DNA from: Corticium candelabrum
Lineage: Eukaryota > Porifera > Homoscleromorpha > Homosclerophorida > Plakinidae
Assembly (NCBI RefSeq): GCF_963422355.1
Contig: NC_085090.1
Location: 2,794,229 to 2,858,228 of the forward strand
Direction: 5' to 3'
Length of the DNA: 64,000 nt
Shown: piece after piece, positions 1 through 15,660 of the stretch
How the letters are laid out: every line of letters starts with the position of its first letter
How positions within the stretch are numbered: the first letter of the stretch is position 1
Made by a program: the position numbers and the translations under genes
Notes under the pieces: model-generated
Databases searched by the model: none
The model's input: only the letters and a program-made list of their open reading frames with translations
Told to the model about the DNA's origin: nothing

Positions 1-1295
1 TTTAAACTTTTTACTAGAAATTACAGTAGTTTGTGATCGCATTCAGTATCGTTTGCTTTAGTCTGGCATTTCGAGTCAATCTGTAATCTACACGGTCACC
101 ACAGCTTTACACAAGTCAGAGAGATTCAACCCAAGTTAATGAACTTTAGTATTGGATCCAATGAGTTTTCAAAGAATTGGATATTGAAGCAGACGTTCCG
201 GAAGTCACGAAATAATATGGTTTTTTGCAAAAACCGCAAACATGAAAGTTAGAGATTTACTAAGTCAGATTACCAGTGTACGTGACCAATGCACAACAAC
301 GACATTCATCGCCGAAGACTGCATGTAGTTTCTTTGGAGACGCGCGCGTCCGGGAGAAATTATCCGGGAACGGTGTACTGTAATACCCTCTTTGTTATAC
401 AACGCTTTTTAGAACGAGCCATCGATCCTGCTGCCATGACACAAAAGCAAGCGGATTTCTCTACAAACTGCGGTCTTCTTTCTTACAGTGCTTCAAAATT
501 TGCTTGAAAGCTTGAGCATAAGACTACAAAAGTAGGCTTCAAGGGTTTTCTGTGCATATTCGCAAGTTTTGTGATATAGCCGATATATAAGCTTTACGTG
601 ATAATTTAGATCAAGAGTTTAAATTTTTTGAAGAGACAACAGAATTGGGAAAACATCTCTAACGAAAGAACTTTGAATTGTCAAAGCCAAGTTTCGATCC
701 TTGACAAGCTAGTGTATAAAAGCAACGTTGAAACGACTGGTTCTGAAGAGTACTACCGCATTGCATTATATCATGAATTCACGCCCTACGCATTCTCTCA
801 TTTGAAAGTAAGGATCCTAGATAGCCCTTTACACGGAACTGGACTCTTACATCTGTTGCCAAATCAATGACAAAGCATAGATGATAAAGCCAAATTCCAG
901 ACCTTTTGAAGGTCGTTGACATCTACATTTTTGCTACCTCATTCTGCCCTTTTTGCCAAGCGAGTGCCGTACTTTTGTGCAAAAACGAAAACGACCACCT
1001 ACCAAAAATTTTGGCCAAGGACCTTGTACGTACTTTGGAAGCTTGTGACGCTCAGTCTTTTCAAAATTTAAATATTCTTTTAGGGATAGCATTGACAATT
1101 CCGATAACGTGACGTGAAGTGAGAAGTGTCAGTCAACTGAAACTTAATAAAACGTGCCCTCGATCCAATCTGCTATCAGTTGTCTTTCTTTTATGACGAT
1201 CAATCGTGACAGCTGCGAGGAACTCCAACAGAGTCCGGCTAACCTAAAGGAGCTTGTACAAGCATTTTGCATCTTAGACCGATAAAGCTTTCATT
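1..1295. other. No recognisable gene
   Basis: Only short open frames (up to about 80 codons) occur here, without recognisable domains or convincing splice structure. I see nothing assignable before the first (TA)n tract. Confidence 0.5.
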
Positions 1296-1845
1296 TATAT
1301 ATATATATATATATATAATGCGCTGTTGATAGATGACAAAGGGACTTTATTAGAACAGAGAGTTTTGTCACAGAATAACAATCGCCCTGGTGACGTTTAC
1401 CATCCCAACTTTCTATTTGAACGTCCTGCCTATTTTGACCTTACCATCCGTAACACAGTCCAATTAAAATTTCTTGTCAACAGTTCAAATTCTGCCGGTT
1501 CAGCTGCAGCAGCAGGTGAACTTGAAAAAGATCTCAAGTACGAAGAAGCAGTCGCTGACAGTGGTGCCTTGTTCTTCCCACTAGCAGTGGAAACGTATGG
1601 TTGTTGGACTCCTGCTAGTCTGGATACTATTAAAACTATTGCGTCTAAAGCAGTGACTGCGACTAATATTCCTTTTACATAAGCGTATTCTAATTTAATG
1701 CAACAATTGTCTGTTAATTTGCGGAAATTTAATGCTCGTATGATACAAAGTAGATTAACGTTAGATGCTGATGTAATTACTTGGGATTTGCCTGTTTTGT
1801 CTGTTAGTAGTTTGTTATAAAAATATAATATTATTTCTACATATA

Positions 1846-1910
<65 letters not shown>
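1296..1910 (+). mobile_element. 5'-truncated RLE non-LTR retrotransposon between two (TA)n tracts
   Basis: A retrotransposon 3' end of about 530 bp is bounded on the left by (TA)n at 1296-1317 and on the right by (TA)n at 1849-1910. The coding part is the C-terminal endonuclease region of an element related to the intact one at 9558-13169. The 3' untranslated part is only about 30 bp before the TA tract. The structure fits target-primed reverse transcription into a TA microsatellite with incomplete reverse transcription. The TA-target interpretation is inference; the flanks are seen directly. Confidence 0.7.
1321..1819 (+). pseudogene. Restriction-like endonuclease domain of a retrotransposon (fragment)
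   Basis: The frame from 1326 contains RPGDVYHP followed by RPAYFDLTIRN, matching RPGDVFHP...KPAYFDITVRN in the intact element at 9558-13169. These are the metal-binding acidic positions of the PD-(D/E)XK-like endonuclease that nicks the target for reverse transcription. Upstream reverse transcriptase is missing. A TAA at about 1680-1682 stands where the intact copy has Gln; beyond it the same frame resumes homology (MQQLSV, then RKFNAR, then TWDLP) to a stop at 1817-1819. It is therefore truncated and also carries a nonsense change. Confidence 0.75.
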
Positions 1911-1913
<3 letters not shown>

Positions 1914-3878
1914 TACAGTAATAAACGCACATTAGATATAGGAAGCCTCCTTTTCAAAATCCCGTATTCGCCACTGTTTCCTGTCATATCGAGAATGGGC
2001 ACGGTAGGACATCTACGAGACGTCATGGGTATATCGCCAGGCGACTGTTGCGCGCATGCAGTAACGGAGTTCTAAAGCTAGCTAAACTTCTTGTTCATCT
2101 CCGTGGTTCTCTAGTTGGATAGGTCGCTGCACGATATTTGTACACTATTCATAGACTGATTGTCAGACCCGACCAAGCAGTGTTGCTGGCCTTTTTGACG
2201 GATGGTGCCAAAATAGTGGCACCAAAGATGCCCCCTCTCCCCCGTGGTCACCTAATTAATATTAATCTAGATGTGACTAACTATGATATATATATATATA
2301 TATATAACCTGTGACTTAAAATAAGTTCTTTGCTATCCAATATCTAGCACTATCTAAAGTTGCCAACTAGCTCCAAAGTATTGAGCTGCTTATGTTCTGT
2401 GACTTCCTGTAGTTTCATGTGAATCAGCGAGTGGTCTCCTCGAATCTCTCCAAACATGGTGCAACAATTTCCAACCCCGGTGCCACAATTGGCACCATCA
2501 CCATAACAACGGTAACCCTGCGAGCCAGTTTCCCTCCGCTCTCGTCATTACCCGGATTGCCCATCCTCTCTCCTCCTTCGTCAATCCCCGGATTCTCAAT
2601 CCTCGGCGCAGAATTGACAATCCGAGGAATGACGAGTAATAAATGGCAAACGAGTTCGCACCGCTAACTGAAGGAGGCCGTAACAAAAGAATGGATTTAG
2701 AAACGTGTAGTACCTAAATAGCTAGAAACGCATGTGCATTTGTCTCCAATGGAAGATGGAGGAAAACCTTTCTTTGCAACAACAGAGAGGACGTTTCTAC
2801 CTTCAAAGATACGTGTACGTGCGACGTAGAGCAGAGAAACAGTGTAACTTACTAGAATAGAGCGTTGAAGTCTACATCACGTGCACGCGTCACGTGCTTC
2901 GACTAACTAATTAATGCCAGCTACTAAATGTTTTAGTGTTAAAGTAAGGCCCCTGTTCACAGTACATGTACGACGCTGAACCCAGCATTTCTATTCCAGT
3001 GTCAACGTCAGCGTCAACATCAAAGGATGCCGCTTGCGTCAAGGCGTTGTCTTTGATGTTGACGCTCAGCTGAGCGTCAGCGTCAATACTGTGAACTGGG
3101 CTTAAGTCTGTTGTTATAAAGCTGTTCCCACACGCTCTAGAACGGCATTATACTAATCACGGTGTAAACAGTCAAATTGCTGGATTAAAAATGCTGTCAT
3201 GATTATATGCCTTTAGCAAACTAGCCCTTAGAATTTTTATATACCATTTTTATCTAGTTATCGTACTTACCTTTGTCTTCAAAAAGTTGAGCTCGATCTG
3301 CGCACTCTCGAGCTTGGCGTTTGTTGATAACATAAACGTCTTTAACAATAAAATGTCCATTTTCTGAAAAAATTATATCAACAGTTTGCTAAGTTTGGAA
3401 CAGTTGCAGTTAGATTTATCTTGCCTGTTCACGACAGTCATCCACCTTGCAAGCATCCTGAAAAGCAAGACACGTGTGTTACTGATAATTCAGAATAGAA
3501 GGTTAGGTTTCTTTAGCAGCAGACACAAGTGTAAGAAAAAATGAAATTGACCGATACATAAAAACTACACTCTGTAGTAATTTTTGCATGGGTTCATGCT
3601 AAAACAGCTACTGTACAGTGATAACTTTATGTTGTGTATTCAAGAAGTTGAGTGATAAACGCTTTACTTAGTTTGTAGTCTTGTTTCTAACTAAAAATGC
3701 ACTTAGCCTAGAACTTACTATTTGTAATTGAGACTTTGTACTTCATTCTTAACTGTTAGGATTTATCGTTCATTTACATATAGCTAATAATTGTCCACCT
3801 TTCTGTCATTTGCAAACTAAGCAGGTAATCAACCAACTTATAAGAACAATATATTTTAAATCTTATATAATCTATATT
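1911..3878. other. Intergenic stretch with one MITE and a short (TA)n tract
   Basis: No gene is recognised. A (TA)n tract lies at about 2286-2306. Positions 2430-2650 are pyrimidine-rich and open on both strands, but the translations look compositional rather than protein-like. The MITE-like repeat at 2945-3104 is listed separately. From 3105 to 3878 I see nothing assignable. Confidence 0.5.
2945..3104. repeat. MITE-like inverted repeat, family copy a
   Basis: The ends are inverted (about CCCCTGTTCACAGTA and TACTGTGAACTGGG) and the interior is rich in GACGCTCAGCTGAGCGTC-type palindromes. The same ends and interior recur in intron 5 of the two synthase pseudogenes (17963-18132 and 26730-26910), so this is a dispersed non-autonomous family. 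TTAA-like bases lie at both ends, so the exact target duplication is unclear. Confidence 0.6.
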
Positions 3879-6665
3879 CAGGGGCTGATGCAGGGGTGGT
3901 GGACAGGGTGGCTAGCCACCCTCCCCTTTCCTCGGATATTTTGAACGGAAAGAAACCTTGTAGTATTCTGTTTAACTTTAATGGTACACAAATACAATAC
4001 AATGTTCAAGGTTGTGTTCAAGATCAAGTTTACTCTTACAACGCATTGCTATCATCGTACAATACAGAAGGACTGCACATTCTTCTCGGGTGTTGACTCC
4101 TAGAAGTACTGCATATCTTCTCTATGTTAAGTAGAAGTAGACTGTCAAATCCATGAAGCGCCAGAACACCTAAGTTGCCAAGTCTATCGCAAGTCATAGT
4201 GGTACGAAGCCAGGTATGCACTTGCCTGAGGCAAGAAAATGATCTCTCTGCTTCAGCACTACCAACTGGAAGAACAGCTAGAATGCAGAGCAGTTCTCGA
4301 ACATTTGGAAAGAACAGCGGATCAGCATCCTCGCTCAAAAGTTGTGTTATGGATTTGGTCTCCGTAATCCCATGACAGTGCTGCCTCCAACGGATAAGTT
4401 CACTCTCAAAGTTATCCTCCGTTGGCATCAGATGTCCCCATTTAGATGTCAAATTACTACCGTTTCTTCTAAACTTTCATTCTTGGTAATGACCTCTGGT
4501 ACTAAAACACAGAGTTCAAAGTGTGCTCTTTTATCGCTTGCAAATCTAGACTCAAGTTCAGAAAGGATGGAGTCCAAAAACGGAATTGTCAGTGTTACTC
4601 TCCAGTAATCACAAGGCAACAACACAGTAGGATTTGCTCTTGTTTGCCTTCCCTTTATGATGCGTGGCATTGCTTCATCACTTCTAATATCAGCGGCTAG
4701 CTTCTTGGCTTTAGCGTATATTCGGTTATGCTCTACATCCACATCGTTTCAAATCCTTTTGTAAAATTGGACAACTTCATCAACTTTCTTGAAGCCAAAG
4801 TACAACTCCTGTAACCTTGCTTGCAGACACTCTGCAATAGGACGTATGGGTTCAAGAAGCTGCTTCACAAGCATGAAGACTACAATGTGCTCAAATCCAA
4901 CAAATGTGTACCTCAAGCCATTTGCAGCAGTTTGTGTTTCTGAATCCCATTTCCAGTTGCTTCCATCAGAATAAAGTTTGTCACAATTGCTTGGGTAACA
5001 TATCTCATCCCAGGTTTCAATAAGATAGGTGTAAAGTTCCAGAATTGTGTCAAAAGTTGTATGCCTCTCAACCCATCTCGTCTTGCACAAACCATTGATT
5101 TTTGTCTTCTTGGTAGCTGGGCACTGACAGCTAATAACGTGCCGTTATTTGTGACGACTTGCATATTACTAGATTCAGACCGTGCAAGCAGCAGCCTTGA
5201 TAATCTGCATCAGGTGCCACACGTTTGATATGTGCTTGCACACCAACACTGGATGAGCTCATTGAACTGGTTGTATCATACGCTTGTCCTCGACAATTCC
5301 TGATGTCAATCTTATGCTTTTCAAGAACACATAGGATACCCTGTGCAATAGATTCCCCAGTTATCCTTTGAAGAAAGGCGAAATCCAGCAAGACTTCATG
5401 TTTCTTTGGCTTCAGCTCAAAGTTACCTTTTTGAACTTCTAAGAACCGTAAACAAACTGACAATATCCCTTGCCCATGAGATGCAACCTCGTCTGCTACA
5501 ACTGAAAAGTGTGCACATTCCCTCAAGCATTCTCTGTAGAAATCTCGAATCTGGTCAGCAGCAATCTCTAATATTTCGTTCTGAATGTTTTTACTGATGT
5601 ACTTTGCATTTGCAGGTCCAGTCCTGAGATGCTGATCCAAGCAAGAATTGGTGCCAGCAAGCAGCCTTACCAATGCAATAAAATTTCCCTTGTTTCGTGT
5701 TGCAGGACTGTCAAAGTTGATTTTATCTTGCTTACGACCTTGCAAGGCGATCCTCTGCTTTCCACACATAATAACAGCTTCAACGATGGTAGGCAGAACT
5801 TCTAAGTTGAATTTGTAGTTTCTGGCATTAATATCTGTCATTCTGTTGTCAATTCTTGCTTCAGGATTGGAATAATGCATCCTAGAGTGGTACGCCCGAT
5901 CAACAGCTCGTGAATGATATTCCGTTGTCGCATGTCTACCACGAATCTCTTTGGATTTGTTGTAATTAACAAACGGGGTTCTAACGAATACGCCAAGGTG
6001 AAGAGATCTCATCTCATCAGGAGTCAGAAATAAAATGTACGGTAGACACCAACCTCCCTTGTCATCCCTTGATTTACCATAGCGAAGCCAGTTATCCTCT
6101 CGAAGCCACCTTCTTTGAAATGTACTCTGCTTGACCTTCCGCTTTTTACCCTCAGGATCTCCAGCAGGAAATGACCTTGTGTCCAACTCATCATCCCGGA
6201 TGTCGTCTTGCACGGTAGTTAGCAAACGGTACTTGTCATCGGCAGTTAGCTCTCTTGTATGTCTAATTGCAATCTGAAGGAGACTGCTTTGCAAACCCTC
6301 CGGCTCCTGTAGTTGACTTTTGCTGAGGGTCGCCGTCGCAGGTTGTACATATTCTTGCGACAGTTGCCTTTGTTCATTCCGCATTTCTGATTCTTGTGCT
6401 CCGTAGCCTCCATCGAACGCTAACTCAAACAGTGTTGGCTGCTTGAATTTCTTTGAGTCAGACGTCATGATCAGATGACAACGTCACCGTCAGCCGCCCT
6501 TGGCAATATCCCGGATATGGGCTACAGTCGCTGGTGGACTTAAATTAGACTGTCTTCACTCAATTCGCTAGTAGCTATCTAGTACAATTTTGTCACACTC
6601 CAATATGTCTCACTTACGACCACTAGCTAGCCACCCCCTTCTAAAAAATCCTGGATAAGCGCCTG
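3879..6665 (-). mobile_element. hAT-superfamily DNA transposon with terminal inverted repeats
   Basis: The left end begins CAGGGGCTGATGCAGG (3879); the reverse complement of the right end (6665) begins CAGGCGCTTATCCAGG, 13 of 16 matching. CAGG-type ends are usual for hAT elements. The five bases outside each end are identical (ATATT at 3874-3878 and 6666-6670), suggesting a 5-bp target duplication rather than the common 8 bp. The element is 2787 bp and encloses a broken minus-strand transposase. AT-rich flanks make a chance 5-bp match possible, but the second hAT here also gives 5 bp. Confidence 0.75.
4036..6468 (-). pseudogene. hAT transposase (ZMYM1-like, DUF4371 type), broken
   Basis: It reads right to left from about 6468. 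The first 445 codons contain a TTF/BED-like segment (FQRRWLREDNWLRYGKS) and then a DUF4371-like RNase H fold with ADEVASHGQG, CRGQAYDTTSSMS and CCLHGLNLVI. Downstream come CKTRWVERH in another frame and the hAT C-terminal dimerisation motif (LPVGSAEAERSFSCLRQV) near 4230-4290. Lesions are a frameshift or short deletion near 5130-5160, an in-frame stop at 4746-4748 and a frame change near 4450. The family moves by cut and paste; this copy cannot make a complete transposase without splicing that I do not see. A domesticated gene is unlikely, given the lesions and the adjacent terminal repeats. Confidence 0.8.
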
Positions 6666-7404
6666 ATATTGATTATTTAGACGTCATTTATAAAGTTATG
6701 CCAGATCGGTTAGGCTTTGACTGATAATTAGCTTACTTCTGGACAGGGGTTTGTCCCTGTAATATCATCCTTGGTCTTTGCCACAACGACACTTGACATT
6801 AAGACGAAAGCAAAAAGTTTGAACATGTCCTGTGTCATCTAGCTTGCAGGAACTTGGACACGAATGGCAGACTAATCGATGTGATGAACAAATCAACACT
6901 TACAACGACTAATGGCAAGTCTGAAAGCTCTCGCTTAAATAGAGAGACGACGATCGATACCGGAACATTTGCTAACTACGGGTCATATAACTAACGTCAT
7001 GCGTCATGCATTTATCTAGAGTACGACACACGGCACTTCTTGTTAATTAATTAATTTGAAGTACGGAAACAACTAAAGTAAAGTAGGAGAAGTCTAGGAA
7101 AGTCTAGTCTTTAGTCTGATACTGAAACCTTACATGGTCTTATATGGTCAGCTACTCGAACGCTCATTGGGTAGGGCCTGTGCATCTTTTAGTCTGGATC
7201 CTTCGTGCAAACGGGATCCGAAATATTTCTTGCAAACAGGATCCGAGCCGCGTGCTGATACCGACCGCCTCAACCTCTTCATCGATAACAATGCAACGTC
7301 TCTGCGCTTACTCTAGCAGTTGTACGGCCGCGCTCTTTACAGCGACGCGGAGGTCGCTATTTGCATAATGCCTTTCACTGTGCCAAATGCACCGAAACAT
7401 GTCA
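6666..7404. other. Intergenic, no gene recognised
   Basis: Short overlapping frames occur at 7134-7368 but have no recognisable domain. A GGATCC-bearing phrase is repeated imperfectly near 7196-7245 and 7505-7545, alongside the larger direct repeat described next. Confidence 0.45.
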
Positions 7405-7643
7405 CAGATCGCTTTGCAACTATTTTTCGCAGACTCTAAAAAATAAGAGAAGGCGACAGAACAAGTTTGGAGTCGTTGCGTTGTTTCCTCGATTTACTAC
7501 AAAAAGGATCCCGTTAGCACGAAACTTCGTGCAAATGGGATCCCACATGTTCTCCTCTGCAGATCGCTTTGCAACTATTTTTCGCAGACTCTAAAAAATA
7601 GGAGAAGACGACAGAACAAGTTTGGAGTCGCTGCGTTGTTTTA
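7405..7643. repeat. Two ~82-bp direct repeats, 156 bp apart
   Basis: The stretch at 7405-7487 starting AGATCGCTTTGCAACTATTT is repeated at 7561-7643 with only a few substitutions (for example TAAGAGAAGG versus TAGGAGAAGA). The intervening about 75 bp is different. This is a recent local duplication of non-coding sequence; no function is apparent. Confidence 0.8.
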
Positions 7644-7826
7644 GTTAATAGTTTTCAAATGAAAGCATAGCCTGTTGTTTGTTCATGCACTAATAAAAAA
7701 ATACCGCTGAAACACGATCTAAATAATGATTTGTCTGCATGACAGCGAGGTGCACCACGGCGCCACCTTGGTCAATGCAAGGGTACGAGATAGTGCGTTT
7801 GACGTCACAATCACGTGAGATCCCGG

Positions 7827-8676
7827 AAGTCGCCATCTTAGGGGGCAAGCGTACTAGCATGGCTACGAGTTGCTCTGTTTTCGGCTGCCACGATCGTAGA
7901 ATTCAGGGCAGCAACATACGTTTTTAGTCTATACCGGCTATACCGGCTACACCAACCAGTCAGGGACCTGAAACGCGTCATTTGAGCAACAGACAACGGG
8001 CAGCGTGGATCTCCAGCCTAGCCAGAAAGGACTGGAAGCCGTCGCAGCATTCGCGTGTTTGCTCTGAGCACTTTCTGTCTGGTAGAGCTGTCATTTCTAG
8101 TATGTTCTGTACTAAAAGAGTAATCTATGCTACTCTGAATAATTCTAGCTAAGAAAGCCATTATTTGTGTATGACTCAACTAATCCTGACTGGGTACCAT
8201 CTGCAAGGATGGGGTAGGTTGCTACGATCACTTCCAGTAGAGAGATTTGTTCGTCTCAAGAAAGGTCTAGTACACCTAACAGCATACAATCATATACAAC
8301 ACCACGTCACTCCAATTCATGTCGGGAATACTTCTTGCTTCTCCGGCCACAATTGAGCCTCTGTTCTACCTGTTTCTAGGCCCGCAGGTACAACTTTCTC
8401 CTCGTATCGCTTCTGCGATTTGTCGGAGAGACTTTTAGACTTCTGTTCCGTAATCTTTAGTCTAAGAATTAGCTTTAACACACTCGACCATCATACTATG
8501 AAATTACGTCAAACTCGCGAATTCACCAATAAAATTTGGTTCAAATCCTTCGCAATTAGTATACTGTCGCCGTACTATCTAACACACAGTTGAACGTCCT
8601 TTGAAATGTTGCACAAGCCGCCGTCGCAAAGAGAGATACCTGCCGAGGACAGAAACTTGCCCCCTAAAATGGCGGC
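7827..8676. repeat. Inverted short motifs around the THAP relic
   Basis: GTCGCCATCTTAGGGGGCAAG near 7827 is matched in inverted orientation by CTTGCCCCCTAAAATGGCGG near 8655, 850 bp away. Both contain a YY1-like CCAT/ATGG core. They could be transposon ends, or two initiator-type promoter elements facing outward or inward. The sequence does not decide. Confidence 0.4.
7859..8215 (+). pseudogene. THAP zinc-finger gene relic
   Basis: From the ATG at 7859 the frame reads MATSCSVFGCH, then after a TAG at about 7925 continues PETRHLSNRQRAAW, ARKDWKPSQHSRVCSEHF. This is the C2CH THAP DNA-binding module (CxxxxC, W, P, CxxH) with one tyrosine-type position changed to a stop. About 50 bp downstream of the exon a second piece reads YDSTNPDWVPSARMG, a phrase common after THAP domains in invertebrate proteins, followed by a stop. 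It is either a decayed THAP gene or the 5' part of a P-element-like transposon. No transposase body is seen here. Confidence 0.65.
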
Positions 8677-13313
<4,637 letters not shown>

Positions 13314-15660
13314 GTAAATATGTCTAACAACTCAGACTAATATGTCTGATCTTCCATTGTACTCTGCTACACAATTTGACTCTGTATATACACACATTAC
13401 GAGAAACAGAACAAATAGAACAAGACGGAAACTAGACTGCAGCTGTTTACGCACACTACAAAACTTACTATGCTATACTACCTAGAGAGGGTAGTTTCAC
13501 TATTTGACCTCGAGAAGTCAACTAGGAGTTACTGCATACATTAGATAGATGGCATGTTTTACGTTCAAGAGTGTCTTCGTTGTTGAACTAGAAATAATTT
13601 CTTTGTGTGACTACAAATCACAAGTGTCTCATACCCACGGAAAGCATTTACTAGAGAGGAGGATCACTTCATATCGTAGGCGTAGAAAGCGACTCAACAA
13701 AGCGCTGAGGATAGGTAGGAGCCTATAGCTAGGTTCTACAGCATACGTTACTCGTTTTTACCACAACTAACACAATGAATTGTCTAGACTACGAAACTTT
13801 CTCGAAGAAACCGACAGCAAGCATACAACTCATCTGCTACATATCAACATTTCCTGTTATTGAATACGTACTTCTTTTCATTAGTTAGTCACTTGTAACT
13901 TGAGACAATCAATAGGCTCACAGAAATCATTTCTAAAATGACTCTAGGACTGACACTATTCGAATTCTCTTGTCAAGGTTAACTTTTGGATCATGGAGGC
14001 AAAGGTGTTTTTGCGAGACTCCCCCTCCAGACCCCAATATAATATATTAGATCCATTTCATTAAAATATTACAAAAAATTTGATAATACATACGTCTAAA
14101 TCTATCTATTACATATAGAAAATTCAATAAGTCTATGGATTCGTACTTAGTGAATAAATATATAAAATCAGATAACGATGTACTTTGTTCTATCATTCGA
14201 GAATATTTTGAAATAAGTTAACAGATTTCTATATTTCTAATATTTTTACAAAAACTTGTAATAAATATATAATATAACAGACAATAAAAATATTTAAATA
14301 CTTAAATATGATCATATTATAGGTAACTAACGTTTCATAAATTTTATGTAATCGTGTAGAATAATATTTTAATTAGATAAATTTTTCATTTGTTATAATA
14401 CAAATTTGTTTTCGACTACTATTGTTTCAATCTACAATTTTATAAATAAAACAATTGGTCATGTAACGTTTTTACGTCAATGTCATTATTTGTGGTACGT
14501 TTAGAGTTTTGTGATGTTTTCTATAACTGCTATAGATAGTTGTTATTGAAATGATTTGAGCCTTCAAATTTTATTTTTGCATATAAATAGTTTCTATAAT
14601 ATAACAAGACTTTCGTTCAGTACACACCAAATAATTCTTTGCTTTGTCTTGATGTAGAACCGATCTCAAGTGGCTTCTCTTCACGTAGATACACAATCTG
14701 TCACTACAGACCGCTGGCGAGTGTATAAACGAAATACACCCCGCTCCGCCCACGAGTTGGCACGAGGGCGAACAAGCCTGAGTGCCAACGAGCTGGGCGC
14801 AGCGGAGTGTATTCGTTTATACACTTGCCAAAAGGTCTATACCCGGCTTGTAGCACCCATCTGAGGCGGTGATATCCTCTAGGCACGGAAGTTCAAATCA
14901 GGTGTGTAGCAAAATGTTCTGAAATCGACTTGGGCATTGAAACAGCAGAATTGCCAGTTATTGATTTTTGGAAGCTAGTAAACTGCTAGACGTTGATGTT
15001 GTTTCTGATCAGCAGTCTTCTGAATCTCGTTTCCAATTTCATCCAGTAGTTTTCAGAAGTTTCTTGATTCGCGTGTTCCCCCTGGCACCACAAACGCTAC
15101 TGCATGTGCGCGGTTAGAGTGTTCAACGCATGGAAGAAATGGAGAAACAAGCAGCCAACTGAAGAGGGAGCGCTCGGGCGGTACGTGTATGATCTGCATG
15201 TTATGAACAACAGAGAAATGAACTACTGGCTTGCAAGGTTTGTGCATGAAGTTTGAAGGCAAGGTGGAAAGCCGTATCCACCTTCTCCCATGTAGCTGGT
15301 TTACAGCGTTCTGTGCGCTCGAGTATCATTCTGTTGCTGGACGCCTAACCACGGTTAATTTTTTCCAGAAGGACGACTCTCAGTTTAGTTTGCTCAGGTC
15401 TGCACTTGCTACACGCATGAAAGAACTCATTAGGATTTCCGTACGGATCCGTAGACCCACGTATTGTTTGTTCTGGCTGACAGATATGTTTCAGTAGCCT
15501 AATTGTTAATTAAGTTCACAAACAATTCACATCTTGATAAACCAGTAGCCCCAGGCAGTTATACCGCCCGATTTATTGACCGGTCAATAAGTAGCGGAAG
15601 TGGGATATGTCATTTATTGTAAGCGAAAACTGGACACTGATTGGCGCAGACAAAGCTAGG
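13314..15660. other. AT-rich intergenic DNA, no gene recognised
   Basis: 14040-14560 is very AT-rich and has no open frame of note. A foldback element lies at 14708-14838 (listed). 15050-15500 has short frames on both strands but no recognisable domain or splice pattern. Homology with the second duplicated unit begins near 15670. Confidence 0.5.
14708..14838. repeat. Foldback (hairpin) element, ~130 bp
   Basis: The left arm AGACCGCTGGCGAGTGTATA is mirrored by an arm ending TATACACTTGCCAAAAGGTCT. Pairing continues through TGGGC/GCCCA and ends at GTTGGCAC/GTGCCAAC, leaving a loop of about 20 bases. The arms are about 50 bp with scattered mismatches. It fits a small foldback MITE or a strong cruciform-forming sequence. 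Confidence 0.75.

Noticed and set aside
2419-2686. Overlapping open frames on both strands with Pro/Ser-rich translation
   Set aside because: Compositional bias of a pyrimidine-rich stretch; no domain, start context or splice support.
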